DNA of 64,000 nucleotides from Harmothoe impar. Taxonomy: Eukaryota > Annelida > Polychaeta > Phyllodocida > Polynoidae. Every line of letters begins with the position of its first letter. The first letter of the stretch is position 1. The position numbers and the translations under genes were made by a program. Location: the NCBI GenBank assembly GCA_947462335.1, contig OX381708.1, positions 39,125,377-39,189,376 of the forward strand, in the 5' to 3' direction. Shown here piece after piece: positions 22,632 through 52,729 of this stretch. The notes beneath the pieces were generated by a model. The model was not told the origin of the DNA, ran no database searches, and saw only the letters and a program-made list of their open reading frames with translations.

Positions 22632-23810
22632 ATGGCCCGTGGAACAGTATCTCACAGACCGATGCTTGGTGACAGTTGTCTCTTCCCATCTGCTAGGAGA
22701 ATATACAGTATTAGTACCAGCGATTTAACCCCCATATTTCCCAGTAGCCAGGAGGGTGGTCATCTGGTTGCGAAACAACAGCAAGAATATGTCATCAATG
22801 ATCAACCGGGCCCAGAGTCAGGGGGTTTACAGAAGGGACTGGGCCCAGTGCCAGGAGGGACAAAGCAGGCACTGGGACCAGTGTTAGGGGGTTTACAGCA
22901 GGAACTGGGACCGGAGTCAGGGGGTTTACAGCAGGAATTGGGACCGGAGTCAGGGGGTTTACAGCACAAATTGGGACCAGTGTTAGGGGGTTTACAGCAG
23001 GAACTGGGACCAGAGTCAGGGGATTTACAGCAGGAACTGGGACCAGTGTCAAATGGTTTACAGCAGGAACTGGAACCAGAGTCAGGGGATTTACAGCAGG
23101 AACTGGAACCAGAGTCAGGGGGTGTACAGAAAGAATTGGGACCAGAGTCAGGGGATTTACAGAAGGAATTGGACCCTCTAGAAGGGGGTTTGCAGCCGAG
23201 TCTAGATATCACAGACAGGGGTTTCCAGCATAGCCTCAGTCGATTCAAAGGGCGATTACAGGAGGAACAGGGCCTAGTGGAAGATCACATGGTGGGGGAT
23301 ATTGGAAAGAATGTTGAAAGTGCATTAGAGAATATAGCAAGAGAATTCAAGCCCCAGCTGGAGGACCTGAGAAAAACCTGCAAGAATGCACTTGTTCTTA
23401 GGCAATTGGGGTTTGGTCAGTCGACAGAAGGCACAGAGGAGTGCACATCAGATAGTTATACTAGTAATTCAGAAAGAGCATTCCCTGGAGACAATTCATG
23501 TGATATGACATCTATGAATAGCGCTACATATTTTAGCAGTCCTCAGGTTTATAACAATGCGGACGCGTTACACCAAAGACAGCATTTGAATGTACAAATA
23601 GGGAACTCCTTTGAACCAGAATCTGGGGGAATGGCCAATTGTCACTTTCTGACAGTGGTGTCAGAAGCATCGCCCAGGTCAGGACTGCCCACTGAGAGTG
23701 ACCAAGGACGCACCTATGTCAGCGTCGTGGAAGGTGTGTGTTCCCAAGGACAAGTCATGTTCTACCACAAGCAGGTGGGCACATGCACTATACCCCTCAC
23801 TCCTCTCAAG
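22632..23810 (+). CDS. coiled-coil gene exon 1 (residues 1-393)
   Basis: A single 1179 bp open exon ending at CTCAAG|GTAAGT. After a Ser/Pro-containing leader of 59 residues come the 11-residue repeats (DNA unit 33 bp, 22809 to about 23270), then a polar Ser/Gly/Asp-rich region. The two minus-strand open frames across the repeats are shadows. Confidence 0.85.
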
Positions 23811-26800
23811 GTAAGTTACCACCATGCCCATAGTGGACATGTTGATAAAGATTTACTAATTGTTGGTTTGGTCGTAATTGTCTGCCACAATATATACAGA
23901 GTTCCAATGTAATTTTGAAATATAAATCTCATCTCTACCAAACATTATAGCAGTTATAACATCAGGAGGTATTCCTTACGAGATGAGCACCGCATAAATG
24001 TGATATAGTTCCTCTTATGGCATAGTATGTGCATAATGAATTATGAACAGTGTTGAGTGAATTCACACAAGATAATATATAACAGCCCGCATAAACCAAA
24101 CCCATTGGAGGCTATATCAACTAATTACTGAACAATAAAGTCATCATTAAACACTGTAAGACCGACTTCATATCCCAATCCTGCAATGAAAATTGTATAC
24201 AAAAAATATAATGCATTTATTCCGATATGCTAGGGGTTAGTCACCCGATTGTTCTAATCAATAGAAACCTTCAAATCTCAGACTTAAGTAATGAAGAGTT
24301 TGGTTCCAAAATGCAAGAAAATAACAACTATAGGGTTTTACGGATTTCAGATGTAAATGTTTCCTACTAATCTATCCTTTTTTTAGAATATAGGAACTGA
24401 ACGATCTGAGTTTGAGATAGCGTTATCGGCGATTCCCCAGGACAGCGGCACGTAAGTAAGCTCACAGATAAAGTCAACAAGTTGAAGTGTTTGTAAATGC
24501 GCTAGTATCAACTCTACATTGTCTATAGAAGTGGGATTCATACGCTGTACATGATACAGGTGGTCTGTCCCAGTGGACACAGAGTATTAAATCAACATTG
24601 ATGAATGGCTGTCAAAGTTGATTCAATATTGAACAGAATTTTGTGCCCACTGGGGTATGGGCTCATCGTTTTGGCACCCTTCTCGTTTTGGTTTGAAAGA
24701 ATCATTTCTGGCCCTTATGGGCCTCCCGAGTCCGTACTTTTAAAAGACCTGAGTTGAGTTTGGTAATTTTTAATGTTGATGCCTACAGTCTGGGGAGGAA
24801 CCATGTTGCGACACCATGCCGAAGTATCGAAGTGCAGGACGACAGACAAACTGTAGCCACCTATGCAGACGGTACAGAGAGTAACCTCGACATGGAAGTG
24901 GAAACAATCATGAACAACAGAGAGCGTTTCTCTCTTAAATCTACGGACATTGTGAGTGTATTTAGGGGTACATACATTTGACTTGGCATTCCTTCTGTAT
25001 TCAGAACTCTTTATTACTTTACTATTGTTAGGTAGAGGTACGGCCTACAGTCAATTACATACATTGGTCTTCTTTGGGTCAAATATGCCGAAATTAAAAA
25101 TATATTACCTTATAGATGTCATTACGCACAAGTGGACATACTCACGTGGGAGCGTCAACAAGAAAATCTTTCTGGTCTTAAAATTTGTCCAATCTTAAAA
25201 TCGATGATGTTTAAAGTCAATAATATTAGAATCCATAATCTTAAAGGCGCACTGAGTTGAGGACCTAACCCTGCCGAGTTTTGTACGCAAATGACGTCGT
25301 GGGTTCATTGCGCCTTTAAACCCCCAAAATTCAATACATGTAGCCTACATGTAATATAACTAGTGCTACTAGTCATTCTTGTAGCGCCACCTTACCACTA
25401 TGCAAGGCGATGATGGGCAGTGATATTAAATCTCAAACAAATTTTAAAATCTTATATGTTATCAACTTGAAGATTGTTAAGTTTTTAAGATTATCGATTT
25501 TAAGATTGGAAAGATTCTTGTCGACGCTCCCACGTGAGTGTGTCCCGAGGAGCTATCATTACCTTATAGATGCATGTCATAGTTACGAATCAAAATATTA
25601 CATATGGATATGCTATGAAACAACAAGACGCAATTAATAGGGAAGTGCATAAAGAAGCAGCAATCAACATAGCCGACGAAATCAATTGATTGACCAATGT
25701 ATTGTTTGGTATTCTTGCCGACCCTTTTATAATATTGAATAACTTGACTACTGTCTGTTTTCTTTATACAAATAGGCTGAGCTATTACAAAGGCGAATGA
25801 TGCAGGGGTTGGAGAACGTCACTCATCAGGTTGAGACAGGCGCCAGGGGCACGAGACAAGAGGGGGTCACTGACCCTGCACAAGACCTGCGGGCAACGCT
25901 GCAGGCAGAAATAAAATCTTTCTCCTCCAAGTTAGCTCTACTGTCCACCACCGCCATTGCCTCAGAGCAGAAAGTAGTCCTACTCGCACAGGCTCTCACT
26001 AACACGAAATGTATGTAATAGATTTTATTTGTTTCTGGCTAACCAGTCCTCTCCTGTAGTCTTTATGTGTTGTAGAGTGTGTTCAGCCAATAGCGTGGAT
26101 ATTGAATGTCCTGTTTTGTAAAATAGGGTGTTCCAGACGGACGATATCATGCCTAAATCGATGCAAAAGAAATCACAGTATTTCAGTTTCATCTATTTTT
26201 TGTGTCTGTTTGCCACAGAGAGGATGAAATATCAAAGTCATTGCGTACTATTCCATATTGTAAGAATATGACCAATATCCATACCTGTTATGGTCTGTTT
26301 TGCGTTTGATTCTCTATTCATGTTCTTGCATTTTAGGCATTTATTGATCTAGCTCTTAACTTCAAGACAGTTGATAAGCTAACTAGAACTGTTGGCTTAG
26401 GCAAGTGGGGTTGGTTAGGCCAGCTGGGGTTGGTTAGGCCAACTTGGGCATAGTTTACAGCCCATCAGGAGACCAGACAATCCCTAGCAATGTTAATCAA
26501 ATGTACCTAATTGCATACATTAACAAACTGCAATCTTAACAAACAATTGAGGCAGCAGCTCTCTGAGGGCCACCAGCTCCCTTATCATTTCCATGAATTG
26601 TCTTTACAGCACGAAAGCAAGTATTGGATGCAAATCACCAAGGATTAGAACTAACAGAGATAACAGAACAGCTGGAGGATTTGACTCGTCAGTTAGAGTC
26701 AGAGATGGCACAAAAAACATACTTACAACAAAAGGTATGTGTATTATACATAATACAACGATCATGATGATATCAATAACGCCTACAGTCTGTTAGAGGT

Positions 26801-27508
26801 AATTGACCTGTGACCAGCTGAAGGAGGTTTCTTGTCTGTTGAATGCTGTTGACCTGTGACCTTCTGATCTGTATATTACCTGTTTACAGCTCAGGAGACC
26901 TCCTGCCTGGATGTTTGTTTACCTGTGAGCTTCTGGCCTGTATGTGACCTCTGTGTACAGCAACAGCAGACCTCCTGTCTGTTGTGTTGGAGGTTGTTGA
27001 ACTTTGACCATCTGACCTATGTATGACCTGTTTACAGCGCTTTCAGGGAAGAACTGTACCAGTTGGCTGGACATTTAATCAGTTAATGTTGAATGCTATT
27101 GACCTGTGACCTTCTGACCTGTTTGTGACCTTTGTTTACAGCTGCAGCAGGCTTCCTGTCTGTCGGAGGTTGTTGACCTGTGACCTTGCGACCTGTTTGT
27201 GACCTTTGTTTACAGCTGCAGCAGACCTCCTGTCAGTGATTAAGGTTATTGTCCTGTGACTTTCTGTCCTGTATGTGGCCTCTGTTTACAGCTGTAGGAG
27301 ATCTGTCTGTTGGAGGATGTTGCTCTGTGATGTTGTTGTCCTGTGACATTCTGACCTATGCATGACCTCTATTTACAGTTGGAGGAGTCTGCCTCTCTGT
27401 TAGAGGCACAACGTCAAAACTTGGATGAACAGGCTATAACCATTACTGACCTACAAGCACACAGACGCCACCTGGAGGAGCGTATAGACATTATAATGCA
27501 GTGGGCAG
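22632..27508 (+). CDS. coiled-coil protein with 11-residue repeats (six exons, 3' end unresolved)
   Basis: I cannot name this gene. Six exons join in phase: 22632-23810, 24387-24451, 24789-24951, 25776-26010, 26610-26734 and 27379-27508, about 632 residues so far. The ATG at 22632 follows an in-frame TGA. Residues 60-213 are fourteen hendecads (consensus GPESGGLQQEL), then an amphipathic stretch (ENIAREFKPQLEDL). Exon 3 has NNRERFSLKSTDI; exons 4-6 are rich in heptad-like Leu/Gln/Glu (ITEQLEDLTRQLESEM; LEESASLLEAQRQNLDEQ), suggesting a long coiled coil and a scaffold or cytoskeletal role. There is no signal peptide or membrane helix. The last exon ends in phase 1 at CAG|GTGTGA, so at least one more exon must follow. 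It converges on the IRAG gene, whose coding sequence ends at 31454. Confidence 0.8.
22809..23270 (+). repeat. 33 bp coding minisatellite (11-residue repeats)
   Basis: About fourteen in-frame units of 33 bp, the first twelve close to GPESGGLQQEL (variants GPVLGGLQQEL, EPESGDLQQEL) and the last two degenerate (DITDRGFQHSL, SRFKGRLQEEQ). No frame-breaking indel occurs, so the array is under coding constraint. Copy number is likely polymorphic. Confidence 0.9.
24387..24451 (+). CDS. coiled-coil gene exon 2 (residues 394-415)
   Basis: 65 bp between a strong pyrimidine-rich acceptor (TTTTTTTAG) and donor GGCAC|GTAAGT. It encodes NIGTERSEFEIALSAIPQDS and leaves two bases of Thr415. The phase agrees with both neighbours. 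Confidence 0.8.
24569..24654. mobile_element. 86 bp MITE with CCCAGTGG termini
   Basis: The left CCCAGTGGACACAGA and right TTTTGTGCCCACTGGG ends are inverted. The interior has TCAACATTGA and TTCAATATTGAA. It lies in intron 2 of the coiled-coil gene. Its ends resemble those of the AACGTT-rich family at 15508 and 55539. Confidence 0.7.
24789..24951 (+). CDS. coiled-coil gene exon 3 (residues 415-469)
   Basis: 163 bp from GCCTACAG|TCTGGG to GACATT|GTGAGT. It encodes a polar segment, then MEVETIMNNRERFSLKSTDI. The first base completes Thr415 and the end is phase 0. Confidence 0.82.
25104..25572. mobile_element. inverted-repeat element with nested TTAA MITE
   Basis: Arms GGACATACTCACGTGGGAGC (from 25133) and GCTCCCACGTGAGTGTGTCC (to about 25544) are inverted, and ATCTTAAAATCGAT blocks also recur in both arms. 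The 15-mer ATTACCTTATAGATG is repeated directly outside the arms (25104-25118 and 25558-25572), like a long target duplication. An 80 bp segment with TTAAAGGCGCA..TGCGCCTTTAA ends (25241-25320) is nested in the middle; its TTAA borders suggest piggyBac- or Kolobok-type insertion. A partial relative of the nested segment lies near 8145-8200. Confidence 0.7.
25776..26010 (+). CDS. coiled-coil gene exon 4 (residues 470-548)
   Basis: 235 bp from AAATAG|GCTGAG to AAAT|GTATGT. It encodes AELLQRRMMQGLENVTHQVE, a short Gly/Thr-rich hinge, then a helical AEIKSFSSKLALL segment. It ends in phase 1. Confidence 0.83.
26610..26734 (+). CDS. coiled-coil gene exon 5 (residues 548-589)
   Basis: 125 bp from TTTACAG|CACGAAAG to CAAAAG|GTATGT. 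It encodes coiled coil (LTEITEQLEDLTRQLESEM). The first two bases complete Ser548; the end is phase 0. Confidence 0.83.
26781..27378 (+). repeat. tandem array of duplicated 3' splice-site units in intron 5
   Basis: Copies of a unit of about 75 bp, each with GACCTGTGACCTTCTGACCT, then a TTTACAG-type splice acceptor and then CTGCAGCAGACCTCCTGTCT or a variant. Acceptor-like AGs end at 26788, 26889, 26960, 27037, 27141, 27215 and 27291; the next, at 27378, is the one used by exon 6. The sequence after each resembles the first codons of exon 6, so the array arose by duplication across that intron-exon boundary. Most copies meet a stop if read through. Confidence 0.8.
27379..27508 (+). CDS. coiled-coil gene exon 6 (residues 590-633)
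   Basis: 130 bp from ATTTACAG|TTGGAG to GGGCAG|GTGTGA. It encodes LEESASLLEAQRQNLDEQ and LQAHRRHLEERIDIIMQWAG. It ends in phase 1 and the following exon is not identified. Confidence 0.8.
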
Positions 27509-28690
27509 GTGTGATGGTACCCTAGTTCCTCGAACCTCCACAGAAGGGTTCTGTCGTAGGCGACTTTTAGTCTCTGGATTGAAGTGGGCTGATACTGTTT
27601 TGAACAATTCCTGGCTTCAAGCAGAGAGTTACCCTCTAATGGAAGAGTAGGGGGCCTACATGGCAGCATAGGCCTTAACTCAAACAAGGATTTTCTTTTA
27701 TTGAGAGCAACCATGTATATGGATTTTCGATTAGCCATTGCACTACAGAAATCCGCCTACAGGCTACACCCTGGTCATTGCAACCATGCTGCAGATAAAG
27801 GTGGGTTGCGGCCATTGCAGAATGGACTACTGTGCATCTTTCTGCGCATATGGCTTAAATATGGCAGAATATTGCAATATTTGGTAGGCATATGCTCAGA
27901 ACAATATTCTATACCCAAACATATTTTTGGCCGATTCCAAGCAAAATTGAGCGTTTTAGAGTATTTTATATTTTGATATAATAATTATAGGTATTTGAGG
28001 CATTTTCTATGATTTTTCAGGACCTTCCATTTATGAAGTAATAAATGGCATTTGAAAGAGCATAAAAGTGAATAAATTGCTGTCCAAACCTATAAAACTA
28101 AACCATTTTATCTGCAGATTGTTGGGAACTTACCCATAATGCAATGCTTCAACAATTCAATTTAGTCCGTTTTTCCATTACTTTTTATTTCAAAGGAGTA
28201 AATCCCTCAAATTATGCACGGGACCCCATATCAAAATTACTTTTATCCAGCGGCAAATGATCTAAGCAATCTATTGAGGAAGTTTAAGAAAAATCTGAAC
28301 ATTTTTTGCTATTTTTCTTTGATCAAGTAAAGAAATAATGAAAATGTTCCTACTCTTCTCCGAAAGATGACATTTTCCCCCAGAATGCAAAGTGATGAAA
28401 CTCCAAAACTATTTTTGATATTCATTATTTTTCATAATTATAAGGTATGTATCCTGATGTTCATTGTGCAGTTGTGTGACGTTTCAGAATTCCCAGGTTA
28501 TTGGTTGATAGAAAATAAAATCATAGGAATTTTTACATTATTTGTGTTTTTTTGATACATAATTAACTCTTTTATTTTTCAAAATTCCATATTTTAGAAA
28601 GTAGCACGGCAACCCCTATTTTTCTTTTCATTTTCCGTTTTCAAATGATTTAGGGTACCAACATTTTGATTCAATGGGATCGACCCACCT
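27509..28690. other. intron, no feature seen
   Basis: AT-rich sequence. A possible short terminal exon after TTTTTCAG at 28020 (PSIYEVINGI then stop, correct phase) is too short to trust. No repeat family was recognised. Confidence 0.35.
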
Positions 28691-28691
28691 T

Positions 28692-28796
28692 AAGTGACTA
28701 ATAAGCATTGCTTTGCAGGGCAATCTGGCATATATTTTTGGTACAACTGGAGTGGGCCAGTAAGCACTGCGTAACAGGGCTTATTAGTCACTTATC
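28692..28796. mobile_element. 105 bp MITE with AAGTGACTAATAAGC termini
   Basis: The ends TAAGTGACTAATAAGC and GCTTATTAGTCACTTA are inverted repeats, and GGCAA/GGGCCAGTAAGCACTGC blocks extend the pairing. It lies about 65 bp from the large foldback that follows. Confidence 0.75.
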
Positions 28797-28865
28797 AAGT
28801 GGTGTTGTGGCCACTGGACAGTCCACTTGTGATCGTGTAGCCTTTAGAAGTGGAGAGGCTGGAAT

Positions 28866-29141
28866 CTTGGCATTACTCTCGTTCCCAAATCCTTTTGAAG
28901 GAAGGCTCTGGTAATTTTCTGGGTTTCACCAGTCCTTGTGGTTAGCTTGGAACCAGCAAACAGGAGCCAGACACGGAACCAGGCAGTATGATGGTAAAAC
29001 TACCACCATATACATTCTGGCTCCTGTTCACTGGTTCCAAGCTAACCACAAGGGACTGCCTAAACCCAGAGAAATCAAAGTTCTGGGTCAAAGTAGAGCC
29101 TTCCTTCGGAAGGATTGGGGAACGAGAGTATCTTGGCAAGG
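28866..29141. repeat. large foldback, arms about 120 bp
   Basis: The left arm contains TTACTCTCGTTCCCAAATCC, GAAGGAAGGCTCT, CTGGGTTT and TGTGGTTAGCTTGGAACCAG. The right arm carries the complement of all of these in reverse order, ending GGAACGAGAGTATCTTGG. The loop lies near 29000. A transcript from either strand would fold into a hairpin of more than 100 bp. Confidence 0.85.
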
Positions 29142-29159
29142 GCTAGTCCAGGTATAAGT

Positions 29160-30198
29160 ACATGTGGTGACACCTGGTGGTATTTCAGTTCATCGAATAA
29201 TGTGTGGAGGTACATAGATGTATGTTTTACATTAGGTGCAGTACACTACCGCTTATGGCATAAATAAATCAGGACACAAGACTCAAGTTTGAACTGATTT
29301 CATTTATTACAAGTCCTGCTCAAAAGAATCATTGGAGTACGTGGCCATATTGAGTGTAAACTCTGGCTGACCATGACATCATTTTGACGTCAACATGACG
29401 TACACTTTCATTAGTAATAATCTCGGCAGTAATATAATAAACGCTGACAACCTACCGCATAGAATGAATTGTGTACAGGAACAAACCTAGACCTTTTTCT
29501 TCTATAATCTCCTAAAACTCGTGTTCATATATAATTTCAACTTGAATCACAAATGGTATATTAGGAAAGATTTCAATTAGAATTATTTTTTCAACAAGCT
29601 TTAACATTCATAAATAGCATTGAGAAAAGTAAACATTCATAGTTATTCCGAAATACCTTGTCAATTTAATTCTCTTCATAAATATTACTTATGCATTTGA
29701 ACAAAATGACATAATCATCTCACATTGGCCTACTACTGCTACCAACATAATTGTATTAGTATTTGAAGACAATAAGACCTTATATAATCTGTTGAGCTTT
29801 GGACTAAACGAAAATGGAAGTCATGTCATTCCCTGGCAGGTTTGCCAATTACTTCTTTATGACAACTCCGAAGAACGGTGGGATATTTTCATACCATTGT
29901 GATCAAGCTAGTCTTTTTTTTAAATGTTACACCATCTGAAACATCTGATCGTTGGCATATTATTGTCATCACTCTTTACTGTATTAAAAGAAAAGGGTTC
30001 GGTGTTTACATATTATTAACATTGATACAACCTCTCTTTTTGAGACCGAACCAGTGTGTACACTTCGATATTCCAATGTTTTCTTTTTTGAAAGAATTTG
30101 CTTGCAGTAGCAACTAGCAGTCACCCCAGCTTTAATGATAACTTGTACCAGCATTCATTATGTCCCCCCCTCCTTGAAATGAAATAAATCGTCTTGAA
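29160..30198. other. no gene seen
   Basis: AT-rich DNA between the foldback and possible 3' sequence of the two convergent genes. No repeat or exon could be supported. Confidence 0.35.
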
Positions 30199-30239
30199 AT
30201 GGAATTGTCTACAGAATGTGATTTCTATTTCATAAATTA

Positions 30240-30700
30240 CCTAGTCCTAATGTGGAGAGACCAACGGCCATGGGCGGTGCTGGCGAACTGCGGGATATGT
30301 ACAGGCTGTACAAAGCGGGAGGTTTATGTACACATATTACAGCAGGCTTTTTACACGGACAGTTTGTGTAGCATTATCATAATATAAGACATGAGGAAAG
30401 TAAAACGCTCTCCAAGAAATTCCCCAAAACTAGATTCCTTGACACCCTTGGTGGCTGGCGACACTGGCTTGATAGCCATTGATGCAGATGGTTCTGGTTA
30501 GAGTATATATGATTACATATAGACAGAAGTTATCGGATCCATCCACCGGGAACTGCGAGACATTGTGTTCACGCCAGTTCAGGACCACCAACCAGCTGAC
30601 TATCCCATCACAGATTTAGCTGGGAGTATTCAATTATTCACATTATCAATATTTCATTATTTGTCATACATAATTATGGTATCATCGTTATCACTGTAGA
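30240..30700 (+). other. possible 3' exon(s) of the coiled-coil gene
   Basis: Two short stretches read like protein: TAMGGAGELRDMYRLYKAGG near 30266-30330, and after an ACATATAG acceptor near 30529, TEVIGSIHRELRDIV.. continuing through DYPITDLAGSI. They lie before the convergent gene's end and on the right strand for the last exons of the coiled-coil gene. However, all three frames stay open for about 100 bases, phases do not link them cleanly to exon 6, and no family match is recognised. Treat as a hint only. Confidence 0.2.
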
Positions 30701-30704
30701 CAAT

Positions 30705-31453
30705 TAAGCATAGACCCGTCATATATCTATATCCAGCAGATACTTCATGCGTTTAAAGTATTAATTATTTGGATACGAAATCTAGGACTCTCAGGTACAA
30801 AATATAATCTATTGTCTTTATTTAAATCTGATTGACTGACTAAGGTCCCTGATAATCTAAGTTTCACGCGTATGCTCCGACAGATAAAGAAGCAGTACAA
30901 GGTCAACTCCTGGATGTAATTTCCATAAGGTCTGCCATTGATTATTGCCGAGTTTTCGTCAGGCAATTCCACGTATGTCCCTCTTGATGCTATAACTTTA
31001 GGGAAGTCCTGGCGGCTGCAACGCATTGTGGTTCATCTCTATTGGGAGCCTGAGAACTTGATGACTGTCATATTACTGAACATCAACAGCCTCATGACAT
31101 GTCAGATGCCAATAACAAAGATAGCACCTTGTATCTGTTGACCTATTATGATGTATTTGATTAGAACAATGGCATCAACGAGACTGGCACTGGCACTGCC
31201 TCTAGCGGATGAGTCCGGCATCAGAGTCAATGGCTGCTGTACAAAGATGCCACTCCCTGGTTGACAAAACGCAGGGAAACCTTTTGCAGGGGAATTAACA
31301 CAATTTAACACAGGAATTCCAGCGCAAAAAGAGAGAAGTGGCATCTCTGAAGTAGTGCCCTTCCTGTGTGCCTATTTTCCATGTAGGCTGGCAGGTATAT
31401 TGGCGGCCCTCTGTCTATGACGTGACATTAAGTAGTAGTGGAGATGGGATCCT
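30705..31453 (-). other. IRAG: probable 3' UTR of IRAG
   Basis: Follows the IRAG stop codon on the minus strand and holds no clear exon. Candidate AATAAA-like signals on the minus strand (TTTATT on plus, near 30818) exist, but none can be chosen with confidence. Confidence 0.35.
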
Positions 31454-50807
<19,354 letters not shown>

Positions 50808-50810
50808 CTG

Positions 50811-52720
50811 AAAACGATAAGATGGTGAAGTCGATGATGAAATTTAATAATATAATTGCTTTTTGGTTTTAGTCAATGTAATAAACGATAAGGCATGGGA
50901 CATATGAAAAGAATAGTAGGTCCATATTTGAGACGGGATCCAAAACAAAAACAACCAAAGCACACACTTGTCGGTTATGACGTCACTACATGCATGCATA
51001 AAGGCCTCAAGGAATATGGCGTACTCACTTCAACGAAAAAACAGTTTAATTGCCAGGACTGTCATTCAAATCCACCCTATCTAAGTATTAGATATCCTTT
51101 TCCTATATGGAAGTTTTGTTTGATTTACCTATCCATGAACCAGCAGGTAAAGGCTGAGCATGGATGTAAGGATATGGAAGGATGTGACGCACACATCTGA
51201 AGCCGCAGTACAAGTAATAAATCACTTCTATAAACCTTCACCACATAACCATACAACAGAAATGCATATATTTCATTGCCGATTTATTTGTTTCACCTTA
51301 TCTTTATCATAAAGGTCTACTCTCCGTTTCCTATTCTTTCTTTATTTCTGCCCATCTCCAGTATGGCCAGTACCTATCTCTGCTTAGCAAGAACTCTCTA
51401 TATAGGCAGCTGCGATAAGGATTCTATCAACATTATCATTAGGAGGCACCCCTGTGATAAGACCCTGCAACAATACCCCCAACCTATTCCTCACTATTTG
51501 CAGCCTCTGAAAGGCAGGTGGGCGAGAGGTGGGGAAATGTATGGTGATGCAGGCTATGTATAGAGGAGAATTGCTGCTTGGGTATTGTGCGCTATATATA
51601 CCTTTTTTGTATTTACTTTCGCCAATTGTCGACCACTTCCAGCAGATATGGGAAAAGGTCAAGCTCACACAATAGGCTTCATATCAGCAGGCAGAATACG
51701 ACACCAATTCATTAGTGTAAACCGCCGAGGCAACTGTCTTCACTCTCAGTTAGGTTCACGTGAGATGGACACGCATTGTATTACCATATTAGGCCGAGTT
51801 CTCATTAGGGATGAACATGAACCAATATTGGACATGTAACTGAAATGCCATTTGAAACGAAGCAGAAGCCAGATTAATATTGGATAGGCCTTAGATATTG
51901 GAAATACCGGAACCATTGAATGATATGCGTATATATGTTGTTGTAAATGATCTGATAATGTCTGCAGAAATTAGATGTAAACATTCATATATGTCATAAG
52001 CCTAACAATTAATGTACCAACTAGCTATCAGAGCTCATATTAGGAATCTACCACGGGTAGTTAAGAAATGTGCAAACTGTGCAAATGTGCAAACTGCCTA
52101 CGGTGTGGTTCTGACATTTAAACCTGGCCATATTTATATTCTGTGAAAATAGCATGAGACGATTCCATCAGACATATATATGGCCTGAGAACCATAAATC
52201 AGTCAGTGCAGGGAATGAAAAGATGGGACATGGGACACTGGCATCTTTTTTATTTCGACCTGGGATATTGCAATTATTAAGCAACAGAGATATGGAAGAT
52301 GGCCTTTTCTTAAAATGAAAACGCGACATAGGGATCCCCACTCCCACCCACATCAAGGACCCCATAATTGATACAATTGCATCTTACTATGAGCAAGGTC
52401 AATATCAACTATTTCAGTCTAATAATCACTAGCTCGGCCTAGAGTTGCTGATTATCTCAACTGGCGGTGGCCTTAATGCTAAAGTGATAATCAATCATCT
52501 CTACACTTTGAAGTCAGATGAAATGTGTGAACTCCTTCTGCAGCCCATGTCTACTTCTGCCCCCTTTAAGATACTGCACAGTGAACTGCCTAAAGCGGAT
52601 AAGCTCGGCATCCTCTTTCAACTCAGGTAGATAATGGAGGGTGGTACCTTTACCTATTACCGCAAAAAGCCCATCTCGGCTCAGCTGGGGGGCTGTCCCT
52701 AGACCCATGACCTTTACAAG
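50811..52720. other. upstream of visible IRAG exons, no exon found
   Basis: I searched by eye for the family block that precedes exon a (the helical RDLAEEN-type segment in LRMP) and did not find it. A short CATGTCG-like remnant lies at about 52200-52335 (TTTCTTAAAATGAAAACGCG, GGGACATGGGACA). Confidence 0.4.
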
Positions 52721-52729
52721 GGTACTTAC

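Noticed and set aside
22795..23248. Minus-strand open frames rich in CCKPPDSGP or VPAVNPLTL repeats
   Set aside because: They are shadows of the 33 bp coding repeat of the plus-strand gene. Only the plus frame continues into phase-consistent exons.
52514..52708. Minus frame with LPELKEDAELIRFRQFTV, protein-like
   Set aside because: No acceptor and donor pair fits IRAG phases and no family is recognised. It may be an old element fragment, so no feature was made of it.
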